Shown here: positions 1-8,237 of the stretch, piece by piece
Numbering within the stretch: the stretch's first letter is position 1
How the letters are laid out: every line of letters begins with the position of its first letter
NCBI RefSeq assembly: GCF_000381025.1
Contig: NZ_KB905815.1
Location: forward strand, 105,689 to 169,688
Length of the DNA: 64,000 bases
From: Streptomyces sulphureus DSM 40104
Lineage (GTDB): Bacteria > Actinomycetota > Actinomycetes > Streptomycetales > Streptomycetaceae
Reading direction: 5' to 3'
Made by a program: the position numbers and the translations under genes
The notes under the pieces: generated by a model
Seen by the model: the letters and a program-made list of their open reading frames with translations, nothing else
Told to the model about the DNA's origin: nothing
Databases searched by the model: none

Positions 1-266
1 CCCTCGACGGGGCCGAGGAGGAGCGTGCCGGCGTGGAGCCGTCCGAGGTGGTGCCAGTGCCCGAGGAGCGCGGCGTCGACGGCGAAGAGGTCGACGCCGC
101 CGTCCTCCACCAGCCAGAGGATGTGCGGGCCCTCCAGCGAGAGGCTGCGCACCCCCGCGGTGTCGACCGGCCGACCGAGGGTGCCCGTCGCCGCGACGAC
201 CGGGTCGGCGACGGGGCCCTGCGCCTCGGCGGGCTCGGGCCACCGGGCGGTGTCGGGCGTAACCAC
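1..266 (-). CDS. NHLM-type bacteriocin export ABC transporter (second subunit), N-terminal part only
   Basis: Only the first 88 or so residues are in the window; the gene runs off the left edge. The GTG start at 266 overlaps by one base the TAG stop of the upstream C39-peptidase ABC gene, with a GGGAG ribosome site just before it. The visible sequence (starting VVTPDTARWPEPAE, later LEGPHILWLVEDGGVDLFAV) is the accessory N-terminal region that precedes the membrane and ATPase domains in the second ABC protein of NHLM (nitrile-hydratase-leader microcin) export systems. In that family it works beside the peptidase ABC protein and the HlyD-like adaptor. The family call is recognition from memory of conserved phrases; the ATPase domain cannot be seen here. 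Confidence 0.7.
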   Translation of the reverse strand, partial: MVTPDTARWPEPAEAQGPVADPVVAATGTLGRPVDTAGVRSLSLEGPHILWLVEDGGVDLFAVDAALLGHWHHLGRLHAGTLLLGPVE

Positions 267-2545
267 TAGTGCTCCCTGACGAGTTCGGCGTACGCGCCGC
301 GCGCCTCGGGGCTCGACACGAGCCACTCGTGCCGCCCGCGCTCGACGACGGTGCCGCGGTCCAGGACGACGATCTCGTCGCTGTCCCGCACGGTGCTCAA
401 CCGGTGCGCGATGACGACGCAGGCACAGCCCCGCCGCCGCAGGTTGTCGATGATCAACTGCTCGGTCTCCGCGTCGAGTGCGCTGGTGACCTCGTCGAGG
501 ACGAGCACGCTGGGACGCCTGACCAGCGCCCTGGCGATCTCCAAGCGCTGCCGCTGGCCACCGGAGAAGTTCCTCCCGTCCTGCTCCACACGGCAGTTGA
601 CGCCGCCGGGACGCCTGGCCACCACCTCGTGGACGGCGGCGTCGCGCAGCGCGGAGACGACCTCCTCGTCCGGGATCGACGGGTCCCAGAGCGCCACGTT
701 GTCCCGGACCGTCCCCTCGAAGAGGAAGACGTCCTGGTCGACGAAGGAGACGGAGGCGGCGAGCGCCCCGCGCGGGATGTCGTCGAGCCGCATCCCGTCG
801 ATGCGCACCGTCCCCTCCCACGGGGTGTAGAGCCCCGAAATCAACCTGGAGACCGTCGACTTGCCGCTCCCCGAGCCGCCCACGAGCGCGACCTGCTGCC
901 CGGGTCCCACGCCGAGTGAAAACTCTTTGAGCAGGGGTGCGTCGAGCGGGCTGTACCCGAAGGTGACGTTCTCCACCGTCACGTGGCCGCGCAACCTGCG
1001 GCTGCTCGCCGGGGGTTCGCGGCGCGTGTAGAGCGGGTCGACGGGGAAGTTCTCGACGTCCTTGAGCCGGGCTACGTCGGCGGCGAAGTCCTGGATGCGG
1101 CCGACGACGCCGTTGAGCCGGGTGAGCGGCGTCGTGAAGCTCGTCACGAGCGCCTGGAAGGCGACGAGAAGACCTACCGAAAGGTGCCCCTCGACGGCGC
1201 GGGTCCCGCCGATCATCAGGATCAGCGCGCTGTTGAGCGCCGCCAGCGTCGGCGCGACGACGGCCAACGCCGCGCTGGGGACGCCGAGTTGCTGCTGCAC
1301 CTCGAGCGTCGTGGCGTGCTGTCCCGCCCAGCGTCGGAAGAAGCCGTTCTCGCCTCCCGTCGCCTTCATCGTCTCGATCAACTGGAGGCCGCTGTACGAG
1401 GTGTTGGTGAGCCGCGCCGTGTCGGCGCGGAGCTTCTGGGTGCCGGTCGAGCGCAACCGGATCACCACCCGCATCGCCACGATGTTCAGCAGCGCGATAC
1501 CGATACCGACGACGGTCAACTGCGGGTCGTAGGTCCACAGCAGAAGCGCGTACACGACGACGACCACCGCGTCGACGCCGGCCGCGGCGAGATCGCGCGC
1601 GAGCGTCTCCGCGACGGTGTCGTTGGACTGCAGCCGCTGGACGAGGTCGGCGGGGTTGCGCTGGGAGAAGAACGAGACGGGCAGCCGCAGCAGATGGCCG
1701 AGGAACCGCGCGCTGCCCAGCGTCGACGAGATGATGCGCCCCCGGAGCAGGTTCGCCTGCTGGAGCGCCGTGAGCACCACCGTCAGCACCAACGCGCCGC
1801 CCATGGCGGCGAAGACGACGCCGAGGAGCGAGGACTGCTCGCCGAGAAGGAACATGTCGATATAGGTACGGCTCAGCGCCGGGACCGTCGCGCCGACGAG
1901 CACCAGCAGCAGGCTCGAAAGCACCGCGACGGCCATGGTGCCCGTGGTACCGCGCAGCCTTGCCGGCATCGCGCTGAGCACGCCCGGCTTGCGCCCGGTG
2001 CGGCGGAACTCCGGTTCGGGCTCGAAGGTGAGCACGACGCCCGTGAAGCTCGCGTCGAATTCGTCGAGGGGGACGAACCGCCGCCCGCGCGCGGGGTCGT
2101 TGACGTGGACGCCGCGGCGGCCGAACCGGCGCGCCATCCCGTCGAAGACGACGTAGTGGTTGAACTCCCAGAAAAGGACCGCCGGCGCGTCGACCTCCGC
2201 CAACGCGGCCATGTCCATCTGCATGCCCTTGGCGCGCAGGCCGTAACTGCGCGCCGCCTTCAGCAGGTTGGAGGCGCGCGAGCCGTCGCGCGAGACGCCG
2301 CAGGCGATGCGCAGCTCCTCCAGCGGCACGTGCCTGCCGTGGTACGCGAGCACCATGGCGAGCGCCGCAGCGCCGCACTCGACGGCCTCCATCTGGAGCA
2401 CCGTCGGCGTGCGCACGTGCCTTCCCCCGCGGGGAGTGCGCTGCGGGGCACGCCGCCTGGCGCCGCCGCGCGGCTCGGCGCCGCGCCTGCGGTGGCCGGC
2501 GGGCGGCAGCCGGTGCGGCGGCGGGTATTCCTTCCGTCTCGTCAC
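266..2545 (-). CDS. C39-peptidase-containing bacteriocin ABC exporter (NHLM family)
   Basis: A 759-residue exporter that should cut double-glycine leaders and pump the released peptide across the membrane. An N-terminal C39 cysteine peptidase shows the catalytic Cys in MEAVECGAA (about residue 57), His in FNHYVVFDG (about 130) and Asp in HVNDPARG (about 150). A six-helix membrane domain follows, then an ATPase with Walker A GGSGSGKST, signature SGGQRQR and Walker B VLVLDEVTSALD. The chosen GTG start overlaps the TGA of the HlyD-like gene as GTGA, implying translational coupling. A second plausible GTG at 2416, just before RTPTVLQ and preceded by GGGGAAGG, would remove an odd Arg/Pro-rich 43-residue extension. 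It is the likely processing partner of the precursor peptide at 3567-3782. Confidence 0.92.
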   Translation of the reverse strand: MTRRKEYPPPHRLPPAGHRRRGAEPRGGARRRAPQRTPRGGRHVRTPTVLQMEAVECGAAALAMVLAYHGRHVPLEELRIACGVSRDGSRASNLLKAARSYGLRAKGMQMDMAALAEVDAPAVLFWEFNHYVVFDGMARRFGRRGVHVNDPARGRRFVPLDEFDASFTGVVLTFEPEPEFRRTGRKPGVLSAMPARLRGTTGTMAVAVLSSLLLVLVGATVPALSRTYIDMFLLGEQSSLLGVVFAAMGGALVLTVVLTALQQANLLRGRIISSTLGSARFLGHLLRLPVSFFSQRNPADLVQRLQSNDTVAETLARDLAAAGVDAVVVVVYALLLWTYDPQLTVVGIGIALLNIVAMRVVIRLRSTGTQKLRADTARLTNTSYSGLQLIETMKATGGENGFFRRWAGQHATTLEVQQQLGVPSAALAVVAPTLAALNSALILMIGGTRAVEGHLSVGLLVAFQALVTSFTTPLTRLNGVVGRIQDFAADVARLKDVENFPVDPLYTRREPPASSRRLRGHVTVENVTFGYSPLDAPLLKEFSLGVGPGQQVALVGGSGSGKSTVSRLISGLYTPWEGTVRIDGMRLDDIPRGALAASVSFVDQDVFLFEGTVRDNVALWDPSIPDEEVVSALRDAAVHEVVARRPGGVNCRVEQDGRNFSGGQRQRLEIARALVRRPSVLVLDEVTSALDAETEQLIIDNLRRRGCACVVIAHRLSTVRDSDEIVVLDRGTVVERGRHEWLVSSPEARGAYAELVREH

Positions 2546-3348
2546 GGGAGCAGCCAATCGACGGGGTGTTGCGAGTCGAGATGGACGGCGGCGGAGACCG
2601 GCGTCGTCGAGTCGAGGGTGTGCGGCGGGCCCTCCTCCGAGGACCACTCGTAGCCCGACTTCGTCGTCGAGGAGGGCTCCAACTTCACCAGGACGGGAAG
2701 CGGGTTGCCCTTCGCCGCGAACTGCCGTGCCAGGTCGGCGTTTCCGAGGAAGCCGGAGATCTGCTGCGCCGTCTGCGGCGCCCGGCCGACGGCCTCGACG
2801 CGGCCGCGCAGCACCCCGTACTGCTGCTGCGGCACCGAGGGGACGGTCAGGTCGACCTCGGCTCCCGGCTTCACCGAGGAGCCGCCGCTCCCCTGCACGT
2901 AGACCATCGCCACGAGCGGCTCGTCCGGGTCCTCGGCACGCTCGACGGTGGCGACGTCCGCGCCCGGCGTGAGGACCGAGCCGCTCTTCGTCAGCAGCGT
3001 GGTCACCTCCCCCGCCTCGACGGCGCGCACCGCGCGCGGCCCCGTCTGCGTACGCACCCGCAACAGGGGCGCACCGGCCTCGACCCGGTCGCCCTCCTCC
3101 GCGAAGACACCGGTGACCTGTCCGGCGAGCGGGCTCTGGAGGACGTAGCTGCCGCCGGCGTGCGTGAGCACCCCCGGCGACTCGATCTTGTTGGTGACGG
3201 TCCCGGTCACGCCCCACACCGCGGCAGCCGCCATCGCGACGAGTGTGACGGCGAGGACGAGCCGGCCCGGAGGGCGCGCGAAGCGCACCGGCAGGTCCAG
3301 CTCCTCCGGCGACTGCAATCGGGAGAGCGCCTTCTGACGGAACTGCAC
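2542..3348 (-). CDS. HlyD-like periplasmic-adaptor protein of NHLM bacteriocin export
   Basis: A 268-residue adaptor with one N-terminal membrane anchor (RLVLAVTLVAMAAAAVWGV, roughly residues 29-47). It is followed by a biotinyl-lipoyl-like half-motif (VLQSPLAGQVTGVFAEEGDRVEAG) typical of HlyD/membrane-fusion proteins and a beta-rich C-terminal part. In NHLM systems this protein joins the two ABC proteins. The GTG start at 3348 is chosen because a strong GAAGGAAG lies 6-7 nt upstream and the protein then begins QFRQKALSRLQSPEELD, the usual family start. Longer frames upstream lack family similarity. A 13-bp hairpin separates it from the precursor gene, and its stop overlaps the next start. 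Confidence 0.85.
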   Translation of the reverse strand: MQFRQKALSRLQSPEELDLPVRFARPPGRLVLAVTLVAMAAAAVWGVTGTVTNKIESPGVLTHAGGSYVLQSPLAGQVTGVFAEEGDRVEAGAPLLRVRTQTGPRAVRAVEAGEVTTLLTKSGSVLTPGADVATVERAEDPDEPLVAMVYVQGSGGSSVKPGAEVDLTVPSVPQQQYGVLRGRVEAVGRAPQTAQQISGFLGNADLARQFAAKGNPLPVLVKLEPSSTTKSGYEWSSEEGPPHTLDSTTPVSAAVHLDSQHPVDWLLP

Positions 3349-3435
3349 TGGTCTTCCTTCGGCTGCTCGTCTGCGGACGCGCACGGGCGGCGTCCTGCCC
3401 GATCCCCGTACGGGGCCGGGCGGTTGCGGCCACGA

Positions 3436-3471
3436 CATGAACCCCGGAACGGGGGAGCTCCGGGGTTCATG
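3436..3471 (-). terminator. 13-bp hairpin between peptide precursor and its export genes
   Basis: A perfect 13-bp inverted repeat (CATGAACCCCGGA and its complement) with a 10-nt loop lies 95 bp after the precursor stop and 87 bp before the HlyD-like start. There is no U-tract. In peptide-export operons such a stem often acts as a partial terminator that keeps precursor mRNA far more abundant than exporter mRNA; that role is inferred here. Confidence 0.6.
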
Positions 3472-3566
3472 AACGGTCAGGCGGGGGCGCGGACCCCTCG
3501 TCAGACCGCGTGGCGCACCGGACCGCAGGGCGGCCCGAGGTGCCCCTTCTCACTCGCCGAGGCGGA

Positions 3567-3782
3567 TCACTGGCCGAGGCTGACACCCGTGACGTTGCCG
3601 ACGGTGCCGGTGGCCTCGCCGGCGAGGCCGGTGGCCGCGCCGACGGTCTCCAGCGAACCGACGGTGTTGGTCACGTCGTTGACGGCGCCGCCGACAACAC
3701 CGCCGACGGCACCGCCGAGGCCGCCGGAGACGGCGTCCAGCTCGTTGTCGGCGATCTCACGGGTCTCGAGGTCGTTACGCAT
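3567..3782 (-). CDS. double-glycine-leader peptide precursor (putative bacteriocin-like peptide)
   Basis: A 71-residue precursor. Residues 1-21 form a leader ending ELDAVSGG, the classic LxxxELxxVxGG motif cut by C39 peptidases, and a C39 exporter lies directly downstream. The predicted 50-residue core (from LGGAVGGVV) contains about 14 Gly, 10 Val and 7 Thr. It has no Cys, no aromatic residue and no Lys or Arg, so it carries a net charge near -3. Three GG pairs spaced every four residues form a GxxxG-like zipper. Lack of Cys rules out lanthionine rings, and no modification enzyme is visible, although the locus continues off the window. The start is ATG at 3782 with GAAGG about 12-15 nt upstream. 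Function is unknown; a membrane-active or self-assembling peptide is inferred. Confidence 0.75.
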   Translation of the reverse strand: MRNDLETREIADNELDAVSGGLGGAVGGVVGGAVNDVTNTVGSLETVGAATGLAGEATGTVGNVTGVSLGQ

Positions 3783-4386
3783 TCTGCGTACTGCCCTTCG
3801 CTTGGTGGAATCTGTGCAATCAGCGACCGCACCCGGCAGGGTGCCGTCACTCCGCTTACGCAGGCCCGAAATGCAGGGCCGTTCACGAGGCGTTTGCGGT
3901 GCGCCAGATGAAAGCACGGGGGCGCAGGGGTCTGCCAGCCGCGTCAACGTCCCCACCTGCGGTTTCTGAACACCCGATGCCCAGTCGGTGCACCCCGGGC
4001 ACGCCTTTGGGACACCGTCTTCACGTCGTTGCGGAACGAATACACGTCCGCCACCGAATCGGGTCGCCGCGAAGGGACATAACGGCAGCAAAAACCGTCC
4101 GGTGAAGATGTCGGCGCCCCGCTGTGACGCATGCACGCACGCCTTGTGCAAGCGTGTTGAAGAATCCCCTATTCCCCGCGCGCACCGGGCCGAAGGAGCA
4201 GAGCGCGACATAGCGGCCGCGCGAGAGCCGCCGCACCGGGGGGGCACACACCGTGCGCACCGGCACGGCACGAGCCGCGCACGCACCTCTCACCGCCGAC
4301 GTCCTGCGACCAACTCCCCCCGCTGTGCGGCACGCTGGTACTTTCTCGTTGCAACGACACGCACATGCCGAGCCCCTGGAGGCCGA
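3783..4386. other. 604-bp divergent intergenic region
   Basis: No gene is supported here. Open frames lack a ribosome site, codon bias or family resemblance. The stretch is locally less G+C rich, for example around 4030-4170. It must hold the promoters of the minus-strand peptide locus and the plus-strand WXG locus. I found no convincing -35/-10 pair for either. Confidence 0.6.
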
Positions 4387-4746
4387 GTGACCACCCCACT
4401 TCCCGGCGCCCCGGCAGACGCGCTCGCCTCCTCGCCGAGCGAGAAGAAGGCGGCAGCGAAGGCCATCGAGAAGCACATCTACCCGGACACCAGAACCGCG
4501 GGCGAGTACGCGGACGAGAAGACGAACGCCGCCGTCAAGGAGTTCGATGCCAAGGACGGCCACGGCTGGGCCACCTCGACCGCGCTGCGAAAGGCCCACA
4601 AGGAGTGGGGGAAGCAGGTCAAGTCGCTGCTGGAGAGGCTGGGTCAGGAGCAGGCGATACTGACCAGCACCAACAACATGTTCCTGAACACCGACGGCGG
4701 CGCCGCAGCGAGGCTGCGCCCGCCCTCCGCCCTCGACGACTTCTGA
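4387..4746 (+). CDS. small WXG100-like protein, hypothetical
   Basis: A 119-residue, mostly helical, charged protein without signal peptide or membrane segment. GTG at 4387 is chosen because GGAGG lies 5 nt upstream; the open frame extends much further 5' but without a start signal. The central part (GHGWATSTALRK, then HKEWGKQVKSLLERLG) resembles the helix-turn-helix layout and paired tryptophans of actinobacterial WXG100-like type VII secretion substrates. A strict W-x-G is absent. It lies 40 bp before the large WXG protein and is probably co-transcribed. Secretion through a type VII apparatus is inferred from size and neighbour; no ESX secretion genes lie in the window. Confidence 0.7.
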   Translation: MTTPLPGAPADALASSPSEKKAAAKAIEKHIYPDTRTAGEYADEKTNAAVKEFDAKDGHGWATSTALRKAHKEWGKQVKSLLERLGQEQAILTSTNNMFLNTDGGAAARLRPPSALDDF

Positions 4747-4786
4747 ACCGAGTACAGCAGCACCGCGCAGCCACGGGGGAGGCAGC

Positions 4787-7036
4787 ATGCCGACGTACCA
4801 CGAGATCATGTCCACGAAACTCTCCGCGCTCACCACCGCCGCCCAGGAATGGGAGGACATGGCGGGCGAGTTCGACGACCAGGAGACGGCCTACCGCAAG
4901 GACGTCCACGGGATCTCCGTCGGCCCCACGTGGACGGGCTTCAGCGCGCTGGCGGGGAACCAGCACTTCAACGACACACTCGAGCAGTTCCAGTTCGCGC
5001 AGACCGAGGCGAAGGCGATGGCCGAACTGCTGAGGAAGGCCGCCTCGCAGTTCCACGACCTGCGCGAGGAGCTCAAGGACGTCAAGGCGGAAGCGGAGAA
5101 GGACGACATGCTCGTCTCTGACCACGGCGTCGTCAGGTTCGACACCACGTCGCTCTCCGAGGGCGCGAAGATGGCGCTCCACCACGACCCCACCTACCAG
5201 GAGAGCGTCCGCGACAAGGAGCGCACCTGGCAGCGCCGCATCGACGCCGCGGTGAAGAAGGTGACCGACGCGGACGGGGGCGTCGAGACGGCCCTGGAAG
5301 AGGCCTCCAAAAGGGACCTGTTGGCAGGCGGCGGCTTCAACGGCGAGGCACAGGGCAACATCGAGAAGTACGAGGCGAAGAACACCGCGGAGATCGCCAC
5401 GCGGATCAACAACGGCGAGGCCACCCCGGCGGACATCCGCGAGGCCCAGCGCGCCTTCCGCGACAACGCGGGCGACAAGGCGTTCAGCCAGACCCTCCTC
5501 AACTCCCTCGGCCCCGACGGCATGGTCAAGTTCACCAACAAACTCAGCGACCTCTCCCACTCCGGCGACAAGGGCGACCGCAAGGACTACGCGGGCCTCC
5601 AGAAAGGCCTCGCCAACACCCTCGCCACCGCCACGAAGAACACCGACTCGGACTTCTACAAGAACTGGCGCAAGAAGATGCGCAAGGCGGGGACGAAGCA
5701 GTTCGACCTCGACGTCGCAGGGGACAAGATCCAGGTCGGCACGGGGCACGGCCAGCAGGCGCGCGGCTACCAGAGCCTCGCGACGCTCATGAAGCAGGGC
5801 GACGGGTACTCGGAGGACTTCCTCCGAGACATGGCCGACGACATCCGCAAGGCGGAGGACAAGAGCCAGGGCGGCGACCCGGATATCTGGGACCTGCGCG
5901 GCGACTTCAGCGGCAAGGAGGACGGCTGGTTCGCCAACGACCCGCTCGACGGCGTGCTGGAGGTCATGTCCAAGGACCCCGACACCGCGACGCACTACCT
6001 CGACCCCGGAGCCGACCGCGGCAACGACAACCTGGAGTACCTGCTCAACGACCGCGACTGGAACCAGGTCGACAACTCCACGTGGACAGGCAACGTCGAG
6101 CACACCGCCTCCGACACCCACGACGGCGACGTACGCAAGGGGTTCGGCCTCGCTCTGGAGGCGGGGGCGACGGGGAACGAACCGGCCACTGCCAACCCGG
6201 AGATGGGCCGTCACACCGAAGCCCAGGCCCGCATCATGCACGACGCCATCAACGTGCTGGACTACGGGGATCCGGACGGTCGGCAGGGCGAGGACAGCAA
6301 GGCCGACGCGGACAACGTCCTCAAGAGCGAGGAGTACGCCAACCTCAGGGGCCCCCTCACGCGTGCGCTGTCGGACTACTCTCCCGACACGGTCGACATC
6401 CTCGCCGGAGACGGCCCGGGCGGTCGCACGGGTGAGGAGGGGGCGCTCGGAGACGGAAAGGACTCCCAGATCCAGAACAGCAGGAGCAGCGTGCTCCGCG
6501 TGATGCGAGGCCTGTCCGAGGACGATGAGAACTTCTTCCACCTGCACGAATCGCAGCAACGCTACATGGCCGAGCAGATGGGCGGCGTCGACCCCAACGA
6601 CCACGAGGAGATGAAGAACCAGGCGGCCAAAATCGGCGAGGTGAACGGCGCGGTCAACGCGGTCGGCGGGGACGTCGACCTCGGCGAACGGGACGACAAA
6701 GTGGGCGACGCCACCGACAAGCGGGTCTACGGCTACCACGTGGTCGGCAGCGCGGTCACCGGCATACCCGTGGTGGGCGACATCGCTCAACGTACCGTCG
6801 ATGCCACAGCCAACGAATGGCTGAAGGGGGTCACGGCTGAGGAGGGCCTGCTGGCGAGGGACCGGATCAGTTCGGGCAACGACGCCGCAATGGACCACCT
6901 GGACAAGTTCTTCAACAACTGGGTCGACAAGTCGGGCCATGACGACGTCTCCGCCTCCACGCTCCAGCGTGAGGCGGGCCAGAGCTACACCAGCGGGCGT
7001 GAGAGCGCTTACGACGCGTTGCGAGAACGAAAGTGA
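4787..7036 (+). CDS. large WXG-type protein (DUF6571-like), putative type VII secretion substrate
   Basis: A 749-residue protein. The first 110 residues form a helical hairpin with a W-x-G turn (GPTWTGFSA) and a long amphipathic helix (FAQTEAKAMAELLRKAASQF), the shape of ESX/LXG N-domains. The remainder is a large acidic helical region that I associate with the streptomycete DUF6571 family, of unknown function. Near the C-terminus a short hydrophobic stretch (VVGSAVTGIPVVGDIAQR) might touch a membrane. No known toxin catalytic motif is visible. A strong GGGGGAGG precedes the ATG. It is followed 4 bp later by the first of two membrane-anchored eight-Cys proteins, suggesting a functional set. 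Function is unknown. Confidence 0.8.
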   Translation: MPTYHEIMSTKLSALTTAAQEWEDMAGEFDDQETAYRKDVHGISVGPTWTGFSALAGNQHFNDTLEQFQFAQTEAKAMAELLRKAASQFHDLREELKDVKAEAEKDDMLVSDHGVVRFDTTSLSEGAKMALHHDPTYQESVRDKERTWQRRIDAAVKKVTDADGGVETALEEASKRDLLAGGGFNGEAQGNIEKYEAKNTAEIATRINNGEATPADIREAQRAFRDNAGDKAFSQTLLNSLGPDGMVKFTNKLSDLSHSGDKGDRKDYAGLQKGLANTLATATKNTDSDFYKNWRKKMRKAGTKQFDLDVAGDKIQVGTGHGQQARGYQSLATLMKQGDGYSEDFLRDMADDIRKAEDKSQGGDPDIWDLRGDFSGKEDGWFANDPLDGVLEVMSKDPDTATHYLDPGADRGNDNLEYLLNDRDWNQVDNSTWTGNVEHTASDTHDGDVRKGFGLALEAGATGNEPATANPEMGRHTEAQARIMHDAINVLDYGDPDGRQGEDSKADADNVLKSEEYANLRGPLTRALSDYSPDTVDILAGDGPGGRTGEEGALGDGKDSQIQNSRSSVLRVMRGLSEDDENFFHLHESQQRYMAEQMGGVDPNDHEEMKNQAAKIGEVNGAVNAVGGDVDLGERDDKVGDATDKRVYGYHVVGSAVTGIPVVGDIAQRTVDATANEWLKGVTAEEGLLARDRISSGNDAAMDHLDKFFNNWVDKSGHDDVSASTLQREAGQSYTSGRESAYDALRERK

Positions 7037-7040
7037 TGAC

Positions 7041-8096
7041 ATGTCAGTGAGGACCAGAACTCGTCGCCCCGTTGTGATGATTCTCGGCGGCGTGGTCGCC
7101 CTCGCGTTGCTCGCCGGAGCGATCTGGGCCTGGGCGAACACCGACGTCTTCGGCAAGGAAACGTTCTGCGGAAAGGTGCTCGAGGCGGGCGAGGTCGACT
7201 CGATCCTCTCCGGATCCGGCAGACTCTCGGACAACTCCACGGAGCACGACGAGCCCTACGGCTTCACGTGCGAGGTGGAGCGCGCGCAGAAGATCGGCGG
7301 TGGACCACCCGCCGTGCTCAGCACGGAACTGGCCCTCCAGCCCGCCGACTTCGCCCTCAGCTCCCGCCGTGTCTGGGACGGGCACGCCTCCTACTCCTAC
7401 TTCACAGGCGAGCGTGCGGGTGCGGTGTCGCACGAGCGTGGGTGGCTGCTCCTCCCCCAGGAGTGCCTCGGCACCGTTCCGAACTCCGTCCGCGGCGACC
7501 CGCTGTGGAGCGTCCAGGTGGAGGTCGAGAACGCGCGGCCCGGCAAGTCCGACCTGGCTGCCGTTCTCCTGCGGATCGCCAACCACGTGACCACGAAGAT
7601 GGGTTGCGACACCACGGACCGATGGCGTTCCGCCCCGATCGATCTCCGGGAACCCACCGGAGCCGAAACCCGGCCGGACGACGCCCAGCTCTGCGGCAAC
7701 AGCCTCACGGCACCCGGCGCCCTGCCGGAAGGCCGCCTCAGCTCTCCCGAGCGGGAGCGGTACACGGCGACCGGCTCCACCACGGGCGCCTGCGAACTCG
7801 CCTTCCCCGGCAGGGAAGACCGCCGCCTGACGTTCACCTGGAGCGCAGACTCGATGCTCGTCCACGGAGCCTCGTTGGAAGGTGTCGGCCGGAACACGTC
7901 CAAGGCGACCGATCGGGTCCTCGTCCCCTGCGGCGACGAGGAGATCTACGCCCACGTCCACTCCTCCGACGCGTACGGAGCGGCACTCGAAGACGCCACG
8001 TCCACGCAGAGCGAAGCCACCGTGATGCGCGGCTGGCTGCGCTCCTACGCCAAGGCGCTGGCCTCGGAGCATGGGTGCCCCTCGTCAGGGGAGTAG
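7041..8096 (+). CDS. membrane-anchored extracellular eight-cysteine protein, copy 1
   Basis: A 351-residue protein with an N-terminal positively charged tail and one membrane segment (VVMILGGVVALALLAGAIWAWA). A predicted extracellular domain follows. Eight cysteines (in FCGK, FTCEV, QECLG, MGCDT, QLCGN, GACEL, VPCGD, HGCPS) match in order eight cysteines of the next gene, consistent with four disulfides. No lipobox or enzyme motif is seen. The ATG lies 4 bp after the stop of the WXG protein gene, so the two are probably translationally coupled. I do not recognise a named family. Confidence 0.75.
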   Translation: MSVRTRTRRPVVMILGGVVALALLAGAIWAWANTDVFGKETFCGKVLEAGEVDSILSGSGRLSDNSTEHDEPYGFTCEVERAQKIGGGPPAVLSTELALQPADFALSSRRVWDGHASYSYFTGERAGAVSHERGWLLLPQECLGTVPNSVRGDPLWSVQVEVENARPGKSDLAAVLLRIANHVTTKMGCDTTDRWRSAPIDLREPTGAETRPDDAQLCGNSLTAPGALPEGRLSSPERERYTATGSTTGACELAFPGREDRRLTFTWSADSMLVHGASLEGVGRNTSKATDRVLVPCGDEEIYAHVHSSDAYGAALEDATSTQSEATVMRGWLRSYAKALASEHGCPSSGE

Positions 8097-8237
8097 GAGC
8101 GGGCGGTTCGTGGCCTCGTCGCCCACCGCGCCGAGTCGTGGGGCAGGGAACTCGGGCAGGCGTGCACCCCGGCCCGCAATGCCTGCTCGTAGCAGCGCAG
8201 TTCGCAGAGCAACACGTCCATGGGAGCGAGGAGCACG

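Noticed and set aside
3944..4132. Small minus-strand frame of 62 codons upstream of the precursor peptide
   Set aside because: No double-glycine leader motif, no ribosome site and composition unlike the precursor.
4619..7240. Very long open frame antisense to the large WXG gene (also antisense frames of about 1000 codons over uvrA and suf genes)
   Set aside because: In very high G+C DNA, antisense frames stay open because stops are rare. These lack family motifs and ribosome sites, and the opposite strand carries clear genes.
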